Shown here piece by piece: positions 57,034 to 64,000 of a DNA stretch of 64,000 nt; within the stretch, counting starts at the first letter, position 1; each line of letters starts with the position of its first letter. Source of the stretch: Alopecurus myosuroides (Eukaryota; Streptophyta; Magnoliopsida; Poales; Poaceae); assembly GCA_028641055.1 (NCBI GenBank), contig CM054062.1:170259715-170323714 (forward strand), given 5' to 3'. The notes below the pieces were generated by a model that made no database searches, had not been told where the DNA came from, and saw only the letters and a list, made by a program, of their open reading frames with translations. Made by a program: the position numbers and the translations under genes.

Positions 57034-58508
57034 TCGGGGAAGACAGGCAAAAGAATGTCCGTCTTGTTCTGACCGTTTCTCAACATGAAGCTCTCGAGGT
57101 ACTTCACTGCCTTGGTCCGTGTACTTGATCCTTCCTCCAGCTGGCTATCACGCATGTAGTAGGGATCCGCTACCATAACGTTAGGGGGTAACTCTCGCTG
57201 GATCTGCAGCTGAGCATTGAGCGCGTATAGGAGGACCAAGTTATAGTCCAGCCGTCTCGAGTGAAACAGACTGAAGATATCCTCATACGCTATGAAGAAC
57301 AGTCCCGCGGGGTCTTCGTTGACGAAGTCCGGGCCCTCTGGCACCTTGACCGTGAACACAGGGTAATTTGGACACTTGTCTTGAAGAAGGAGACCCTCTA
57401 GCATCACGATAATGTTCTGCAATGTGAGCATTGGTCCAGTTGCCCCATGTATCTCGTCCGGACCCAGTATCGGTTTCCCAGCTTCATGCAAGCGGGTCAA
57501 GCCATCCTTAGGGGGTCGTATCACGGCGTCGGCCAAGATCTTAGTATGCTGGACCTTTTTAGCAGGTCTCTTCCTAATCTTCTTGCTGGCGGTGGCTTGA
57601 TCTGCTGCGGGAGCTGGGGGTGAGGGAGCTGGGGGTGCGGGTGCTCGGGACGACCCTTCGATTGTCTTATGCAGTGTGCCAGGGCTGAATACTGTACCCT
57701 CCGGGTAGGTCAGACGCTGCGTGACTTCAGTACGTCTAGGTTGATCGTCGTGACTGCGGAAGGCTTCGTCGTCACGATTCATATCAGGCATGTACCTATC
57801 TTGGCTGTAGCCCGTGTTGAGGTAGGCATTGATGTCGACATTGTCATCGTAATGATAGTCTTCGACACCGGCGGCTCCAGCAAACTGGTTGTCCACGTCC
57901 TTTGGTGGTGACGGCGGCTGTGATGCCGGCGGCTGTGATGCCGGCGGTTGAGGCACAACTGCTTTTGATGATCTTTTGGGCGGTCGTTGCGGCATATTTC
58001 CCAACAACACTTTGTGCCTTGTTGTGGTGGCAACAACCGCCGGTTCCTTCTGGGTGGTGGTGGCAACAACCGCCGGTTCCTTCTGGGTGGTGGTGGTGGC
58101 GACGAGTACTGTTTCCTTCTGAGGGGCGGCGGCCTTGGGTGCAGTCTGAAGGGCTCTTTTCTTCATGGGCCGGACGATCTTATTCTGCGGGGCCATAGGG
58201 GATGTGGCGCCGGTGTTGCGCTTGATCACAAGACCCCCCCCAAGACGAATCTGGCTCTTCGGCCATTGCATCACCCAAGTCGTGCACTCTCCAAGTACCA
58301 AGTTGTCCTCGTCGCAGCCTGGAGGTTGAAAGGGGGGGAGGACGTCGCGATACTCCGGCACTACATTGGCCAACTTCACCTTCATCACGTTCTGGTCCAT
58401 TCGAGAGTGGTGCATAGTGCGTTGCATGGGTTGTATAATAGTGCCGGTAGCAACATCCACCAACTCTCCGCCCGGCACCACACGATGCAGGAGTACGCAA
58501 GGTTCGTC
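57034..58508 (-). CDS. CACTA accessory gene, exon 3: DUF8039-like region, Pro-rich linker, ULP1-like N-terminal part
   Basis: Acceptor AACAG at 58509, donor GTAAGT at 57033. The exon starts DEPCVLLHR and continues GGELVDVATGTIIQP with a DUF8039-like block to about codon 90. A low-complexity linker follows: repeats of QKEPAVVATTT, PPASQ and Pro-Ala. Then comes a conserved region (GPMLTLQNIIVMLEGL, AYEDIFSLFH, ADPYYMRDSQLE) that in related genes leads into the ULP1-like domain. Confidence 0.65.
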
Positions 58509-58590
58509 CTGTTGTGCAACATACCAGGCATCATGAGATGACAGTCATCTTGAGAATGCGTAGTTAGATCACGATTAACTAATTAGTTAC

Positions 58591-59181
58591 CTTGGTGATG
58601 GCGTCTAGCTCGGCGGGTGTCGAGACAAGGGCGACGGTGCCCTGCCCATCATTCTTCGGCATTGCTGCCGAAGGGGGCGGCGATGTGACCAGAAGGAGTG
58701 GCGCCGGCGTCTGGGGGGTCAGCTGTTGCGGCGGCACTTGCTGGTTCATGCTTGAGTTGCTGCCGATGAAGCTGGGCAGATGGATCGGTCCAATTTGACC
58801 CCCCGCATTCCAGGAAGCTAGCCCCTCCATCAGCCCAGCGGGGATGACTTCCTTGAGCCTCTCATCCACTAATCGGTTGAGCCTGTCGGGGTCCACCTCT
58901 CTGCTCTCCAGTTTCTTCTCTAGAGCCGCCATCTTCTTCTTCAGCTCCGCGACCTCCTCATCATCCTTAGTCGATGTCGTCTTCCTCTTCTTTTTTGACT
59001 TGGCATCTGATGAGTAGTACTCGGCTACCTTCATGTTTAGCCCAAAGCCGGAGATGCGGCCAGCTGACGTCGGCGGGGCATCCAACGGCCTTTGCTTGTA
59101 TGCGTTCGTCGCTCTGTTGAAAGGCGTGTCCCACCGACTCGTCGACCCTTCGGACGAGTCAGATTTCCGCAACTCCCTCTC
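58591..59181 (-). CDS. CACTA accessory gene, exon 2: coiled coil and Gln/Pro-rich region
   Basis: 197 codons between acceptor CCGAAG (59182) and donor AAG/GTAACT (58590), in frame with both neighbours. A basic patch (SKKKRKTT) may serve as nuclear signal. DDEEVAELKKKMAALEKK is a coiled coil, a likely dimer region as in TNPA-type proteins. Confidence 0.7.
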
Positions 59182-59269
59182 CTTCGGACAAAAGGAAATT
59201 AAGGTGAGCCCATTATCTAATTATTAGATCAATGCAATATACATGTACTTGAGATATATGTGTCCTTAC

Positions 59270-60181
59270 CAAATGTTTCTCAAATTCCTTCACGTCCTCG
59301 TCTTTCGTCACGAATTCCCCCGTCTTCCAGTCTAAGAAGTACCGGGATCGGACAAAGTTCCTAACTTGTAAGTCCGTGATTTTGTGCCAGGGGTTATCTT
59401 TTCCGAGACGTTCCATCTCGCGGTCCTCCTTCTCCCAAATAGGCTGTTTTCCTTGGTAACCACCGCTTCCGAGATGTTGGTGCCCTATGTTTTGGTCCCG
59501 CATATCCTGCCCCCATTTTGTCCATTTTTTACACTCCTCGGTGTTCAAGTACTCCTTAAATATCTCGAAATCTTCTTTCTGAAGCGTCGGGTCTTTTCGA
59601 CTGATCTCCTCCCAGCTTTTACCTTTTTCAATCTTCTTCTTCACCCGGGATTTCCAGCTGCTCAACGCGGTGCTCATCTTCGTGATGGCTAAAGAGTCCA
59701 CCATTTTGTTGAACGGCTCCGGGAACGTGTATCGCTGGTGAAGCTTCTTCAGAAGGATTTCGACCAAAGCCTTGTTGTCGTCGTGTCTAAGGTCAGTCGT
59801 GTTGATCGACATGCTTTCCCGCACGATGCACCCTAGCTGCATGCCGTACCCTGAGGTAACAGATCGAGGCGCCAATGGTAGGCCACTCGGCGAGACCTCG
59901 GTGATTGTATCGGTGACATTCGCGAGCACTTGCGGCCTACGATCCTTCCTTGGGGCCCGGGGCTTCTTATTCGTCTTATCGGTCGTCGGGGCGGCGTCGC
60001 CGCTACCACCAGCCGCCGTGCGGTCAGTGCCACCACCATCGGTGCTCTTATCCTGGTCCTCTTCCTCCAAGGACCCCCAATCAACGTCCTCTTGCTCACT
60101 TCTGGTTGCAGCGTGGGCTTCCCAGCCCTCTTCCTCGGCACCAGCTTCGGGCACGGACACGTGCTTGGAAGAGCCAGACAT
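59270..60181 (-). CDS. CACTA accessory gene, exon 1: TNPA-like (plant transposase 24 / PTTA type)
   Basis: 304 codons from ATG 60181 to donor TTG/GTAAGG (59269). The N-terminus is acidic (EEEGWEAHAATRSEQEDVDWGSLEEED) and is followed by a basic stretch. From about residue 115 on it matches the plant transposase 24/PTTA-type domain (LVEILLKKLHQRYTFP, STALSSWKSRVKKKI, YLNTEECKKW). Such proteins are the TNPA-type partners that bind subterminal motifs. The ATG follows an acceptor-like TTACAG, so an upstream non-coding exon is likely. Confidence 0.75.
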
Positions 60182-61307
60182 GTTTCTGTAATAACATTCA
60201 AATTTGAGTTTTTGAGTTGGATTTCAAATTATTCAATATAGAAGCCTATACCAAAATGGCATCCAATGCCATCTTCTAGAAGCCTATACCATGGGGAACA
60301 GAAATGGCAAAGCCACTAATCCTAGATCATAGCACACAAACAGATCCATCAACTTTAAAAAGTGTGCAAGCTTCTTCGAGAGAACCAGCAAGGAAACATT
60401 GAAGCATGGGAACTTGTAAGTTTTTTTTCCCAAGAGCCCTGTTACCATCCCCTTTCATTCAACAATCTGAAAGAGCATGTGAATTCTTGTTGATTTTCTT
60501 ATCATTACCATAATCAAAGTAATTCTTTGCATGTGTTCTCTGAAAAACGTTGTATTGACTCGGTGTCCATTTCATTTTATAAATATTATTGACAAGATGC
60601 AGATGCAGTGTTTTATAAATATTAGTCTTTATAATGCTCTGCTCTGTCCTTTGGCTCAGAAGAACACTGACAAGTGAAGTTTTTTAGTGGGGAGAGCTAA
60701 GTGAGCAGAAGTCGCAGAATTCTAGGAGTGAAAGCAAATAAATAGCTTTTGGTGCTAATTTCCAGAAATCCTAGCCATGTGTATGAGATTATGAGACTTG
60801 TTTGATTGTCTGTTATCAAAATCCAGGTGGCATCCAACTGAAGTAATTACATATTTATATAAATGGTCATAGGTTCCTTGAGAGAGAAGCTCTCGGTGCT
60901 CACTAATTTCACACTCAAGGATCATGTAAGACTCAACCTAGTACTGACTTGTGTCATAAGCAAGGAAGATGTAACAACTCATTCACCCAACACTATAGAA
61001 TAGTAAGACTAACATGAGCAGAGGTACAAGTATCTACAACTTGTCACCAGAAACAGTTATTTATACAATAAAAAATTTCACCATGCATTTATCATTCATC
61101 AAACATATCAGTACAACAAATGAAGTTGTCAGTGTTCTTCTGAGCCAAAGGACAGAGAAGGCCCAACTACAACTGAAGCTGCATTCCAATTCCGTCGCTG
61201 TGAACTTCTATCTCATCTCATTGTGTGCTTCTATGTCCTCGAACAGTTTAAGTGCATCGATGTCTATCTCATCTCATTGTGTGCTTCTATTATTCATATA
61301 TTGGCAG
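60182..61307. other. Non-coding stretch with inverted and direct repeats
   Basis: No coding sequence recognised. A perfect 32 bp inverted repeat (60642-60673 and 61126-61157) is separated by 452 bp. A 28 bp direct repeat is at 61207-61234 and 61263-61290. Confidence 0.7.
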
Positions 61308-62419
61308 AGAGCGGCCAAAATTTACTGTAAAAGGCAGCATCGATGCCACGGAAAATGGCCAAACGCATAGTGAAGAGGATGATTATGGAGGTACTATCAA
61401 GATTGAGAGGAATACAAAACATGCAGCTTCTCCCTCCAGGTATATTTATTAAAATAGTTATTAAACTTTGTTTTGGCTTCATGCGCCTGATTAATTTTCT
61501 CCTACTATAGTCAAGCTACAGTTAGGAAAGCAGCTGGCTGGGATGTTCCTGATAGATCGGAGGGCACAGGAACTGTTCGAGGTGGTTTAAGACCACCGCA
61601 AATAACCTCCACCAAAGATGGTCGATTTGATACATCTCATTATGCAAATACACTAAAACGTACAGCTGATCGAGAAAATCAGTGGAGAACATCTGGGACT
61701 GGATCTGAAGAAACACCCTCAACAAACATGTCTAAAGAAGCACAGACTGATTATGGAAGACTTGAAAGTTCTACAGAAGACGTAAGATCTTAACCGGAAG
61801 CATGTATTCTCTAAATGGTTAATGGTTAATGCTGATTTTAATTGTGGCTTCTTGCCAGAATGACCAATCTGTAAGTGGGTCTGGAACTGTGGTGTTACGC
61901 TCTCCAAGAGCGTCTCAGGTTTACTCAGCTGCTCCTAACCACAATTCTAAGGTTCATTATTACAAATTTAGTTTTCTATAATTTGCCATCCTCTGAATGC
62001 AAGACACTAAAGTAAGCAACATCATCTGATTCATCGTATTCATTAGCCTCCGAGCAGATTCTCCTCGTATGAAGATATGTCTTCAAGTGGGACAGTTGTT
62101 AGGAATCAAAGTGAAGAACCAGAAACAACGCGATCGTCAAGGTCAAGGCTAGGGATACAAGAAAAAACATCAAATACTTCACTTGAGGACAGTGCTATTA
62201 ACCTTGCAGAGGTAATGCACATGATCTTTTTGTTGCCAAATTCTCGCCTGTATGGTCGATGCATGATTATAATGCGCTTGAGCAATATATGCAGGCAAAG
62301 GCTGCTCTACAAGCTGGCTTCAGAAAGGGTAATGCTCGAGAAAGACCAGTTTTCAACAAACACGAAAAGGAATCACATGAACCTAGATTTTCTGGGGTAA
62401 ACAGTCATGAGGTTCGAAG
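61308..62419 (+). pseudogene. Fragment of a host gene with introns (possibly the tail of a STE20/GCK-type kinase)
   Basis: Five exons with GT-AG borders: 61308-61439, 61511-61781, 61859-61951, 62047-62211, 62295-62419. Reading across them gives RPKFTVKGS, EEDDYGGTIKIER, AAGWDVPDRSEGTGTVRGG, RSSRSRLGIQEK and INLAEAKAALQAGFRKGNARERP. This Ser/Gly/Thr-rich tail reminds me of the region after the kinase domain in plant STE20/GCK-type kinases, but no kinase domain is present, so the name is tentative. Introns are kept, so the piece was copied as DNA, not from mRNA. It runs opposite to the CACTA genes. Confidence 0.5.
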
Positions 62420-62567
62420 GTATTTCAAGCTTAGTTTAAGCACTGTTTGAACTTACTCGGGTGTTATTTATGTCCTTCCTTAACAGAAGGAGAAGCGCAT
62501 CTACGAGCTGGGCTCGATCCCTGCCCCCTTTCCTCCTTGTCTTTGCCAGCAAGGAGCGGCGACAAGT

Positions 62568-62690
62568 GCCTATGATAAAATTAATTGGGATTTTATGTTT
62601 AGTGTACCGGCTATGAAAGATTTCCCTCCTAAGTTTATTGACTGGGCTAGGGCTGTGGTGCAAGGTGGAAATATATGTGTTGGTCTTGTT
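62568..62690 (+). pseudogene. LINE reverse-transcriptase fragment
   Basis: AYDKINWDFMF and KFIDWARAVVQGGN are hallmark words of the fingers/palm region of plant LINE reverse transcriptase. Only about 40 codons are present, without the YxDD box. It follows directly on an acceptor-like site (62486) and a Pro-rich bit of unknown source. Confidence 0.7.
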
Positions 62691-62699
62691 TTAAGTTCC

Positions 62700-63802
62700 A
62701 TTTCTTTACTAAAGGTTGGTCTTGTTTTAAGTTCAGGTCTACAATTTAGGAGCAGATGCAGTGTTTGATCTACATCTGAATGAGCTAAGCTGCAGTGTTT
62801 GATCTGCATATTGTTTTTCTGATAGTTTTTGAAACAAATGCTAAGAGAAACAATGTCCCTAAGCTGCAGTAGGTTTTTTGCCACCAATGATAGTTTTTGC
62901 AAAGCATTTTTTAACAGACAACCTATTAGCTAATTTTCATATGAAACTATTATTGAAACACAAATCCAATACACACACAAAATCATTTTCCTATGAAACT
63001 ACTAAGTATAAAATTCATAGAAAATTTTGGCATGACCTATGCTATTTTTCCTATGTCTAGGAGTGCCAGAAATTCGCTCGGAAGGAAATGAATCAACTTC
63101 CTCGCGAAACATTGGCATCTCAAAAAGAAATAACCTGCACAAAAAACCTACAAGCACATATATTTCCTTGACATTTGTATGAATCACACAAAAAACCTCC
63201 TGGCCCCACATTTCAGAGACCAGCCTATTTCCATCGCCACCCAGCTCCTCATAGCTAAATACTCACAGCTTAAAGATAGGAGGAAACCTGCTATTGTGTG
63301 AGTGATACACAATCAAGAAACCATAATTAGCACCTCCTAATTGGTCTATGGTAGGCAGATCACTCAAGAAAAAGGCTAATCAATTTAGTACAACAGTTAA
63401 GCCAATGCAAGAAAGGAGCATAATGTCATGGTCCAGCCATGGAACACACCCTGTCAGTGATAAGTCATCTACATCAATTGCATTTAGTGTTTGATTTTGC
63501 ATGCATCAGAAAACATCAATGGACCAGTTAGCTTGTTCACATAACACACAGATTTGTAGACTGACCAAAGAGTACTAAGACTAAACTGAACATCACACTT
63601 CACATTCAGTTTTGAGTCCAAGTAAATAACACACGGTGAAGAATGTTGCACTGAACCCTAACCAAATCTGCGACAAGCACACTTCACACTTGTATGAAAG
63701 AAATCGAAAGAAATCCTCACGGTGAATAGGATTATGATGATGCTCTTGTCTGTGGGGTCTCAGAGATTGCGGCAAGGTGCTAGATGTGAAGAGGGGGCTT
63801 AC
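62700..63802. other. No recognisable gene
   Basis: AT-rich. Contains short direct repeats (TTGGTCTTGTTTTAAGTTC near 62680 and 62715) and GCAGTGTTTGATCT twice near 62758 and 62793. The minus strand may be intron of the exon at 63803. Confidence 0.5.
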
Positions 63803-64000
63803 CTGCCCTAGGTTGAAGGCTTCGAGGAAGACGGCGCGGTTGATGCAGACGGCGACGGCGCGGATCCTCCTCTCCTAGGTCACGGCCGGCGCGCGCGGTC
63901 CTCTTCGACGGCGCGGCTCCTCCTCCTCCTCGATGTGCTCCTCTTCGACGCGCGGCGCGGCTCCTCCTCCTTGATGGCTGCTCCACGGCGGCACGAGCAC
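63803..64000 (-). other. Possible first exon of a minus-strand transcript
   Basis: GC-rich. On the minus strand it ends GGGCAG/GTAAGC, a good donor at 63802. An open frame (Arg-rich, built on GAGGAGGAGGAG repeats) runs through but has no recognised content. It may be the leader of the CACTA accessory gene, whose ATG at 60181 follows an acceptor. Confidence 0.35.

Larger units (their letters stand above)
55219..64000 (-). mobile_element. CACTA (En/Spm) DNA transposon, one end in the window
   Basis: The terminus CACTAGTAGGGAAACCC begins at 55219 inside the copia gag frame, followed by the subterminal repeat array. Accessory genes run on the minus strand away from the missing far end. No TAGTG end and no copia gag start occur up to 64000, so I take the element to continue past the window; the region beyond about 60200 is less certain. 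No TNPD-type transposase is seen, so it may be non-autonomous, with host and LINE fragments (61308-62690) in the place where one would expect it. Three-base duplication would be GGC. Confidence 0.75.

Noticed and set aside
63593..63775. 60-codon minus ORF
   Set aside because: No motif or codon pattern; lies in presumed intron.

Overview
This window is transposon-packed DNA from a large-genome grass, probably Pooideae (Lolium/Festuca, oat or Triticeae). The basis is nested Ty3/gypsy elements with 4-5 kb LTRs, a Sirevirus-type Ty1/copia element with an extra ORF after pol, an En/Spm (CACTA) element with grass-type accessory genes, spliced plant-style introns, and strongly mixed AT-rich and GC-rich LTRs. 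I see no intact ordinary host gene.

Bases 1-36544 are a nest of one gypsy family, all on the minus strand. Element A (897-36544, its left LTR running out of the window) carries gag-pol, an extra ORF upstream of gag, a tRNA-Met-type primer site and a polypurine tract. Its right LTR was hit twice: by a solo LTR 'B' (9994-14466, duplication GAATC) and by element E2 (16029-35357, duplication GCGTG). E2 is a deletion derivative with 4.8 kb LTRs and under 1 kb of internal DNA. E2's right LTR was in turn hit by E3 (25313-34141, duplication GCGAA), with two 4176 bp LTRs and a 477 bp interior. A further LTR end (1-896) sits in A's left LTR. Element A is dead: two in-frame TAG codons, a His in place of the first catalytic Asp of reverse transcriptase, and a lost integrase zinc ligand.

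A itself landed in a spliced minus-strand gene (36545-39161) that lies antisense inside the 3' part of a plus-strand gypsy element ending in an 871 bp LTR (39852-40722). Then come small fragments (40723-41231), the 3' end of a plus-strand copia element (41240-43570) and a GC-rich tandem-repeat block (43571-45164).

A minus-strand Sirevirus-like copia element fills 45165-55218: 3' LTR, env-like/accessory ORF, pol, and gag with a nonsense codon and a mutated zinc knuckle. Its gag is cut at 55219 by a CACTA element that runs to the window end. That element has a subterminal array of 13 palindromic motifs, an 86-residue RNase H1-N/viroplasmin-like protein with a membrane tail, and a four-exon gene joining a TNPA-like (plant transposase 24 type) region to a degenerate ULP1-like protease end. 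No TNPD transposase is visible; instead there are host-gene exons with introns in the other orientation and a LINE reverse-transcriptase scrap.

The most unexpected signal is inside the gypsy LTRs. Every LTR with the relevant segment (seven copies, four divergent lineages) carries, in the element's sense direction, a tRNA-like module with the T-loop at exactly tRNA position 54-60 relative to the A box, followed by a T4-T5 run. In E3 it is a full 73-nt tRNA-like unit with 6/7 acceptor pairs and 5/5 T-stem pairs. The same LTRs carry a degenerate tandem repeat with a strikingly constant ~159 bp period and hairpins whose stems are kept while loops change.
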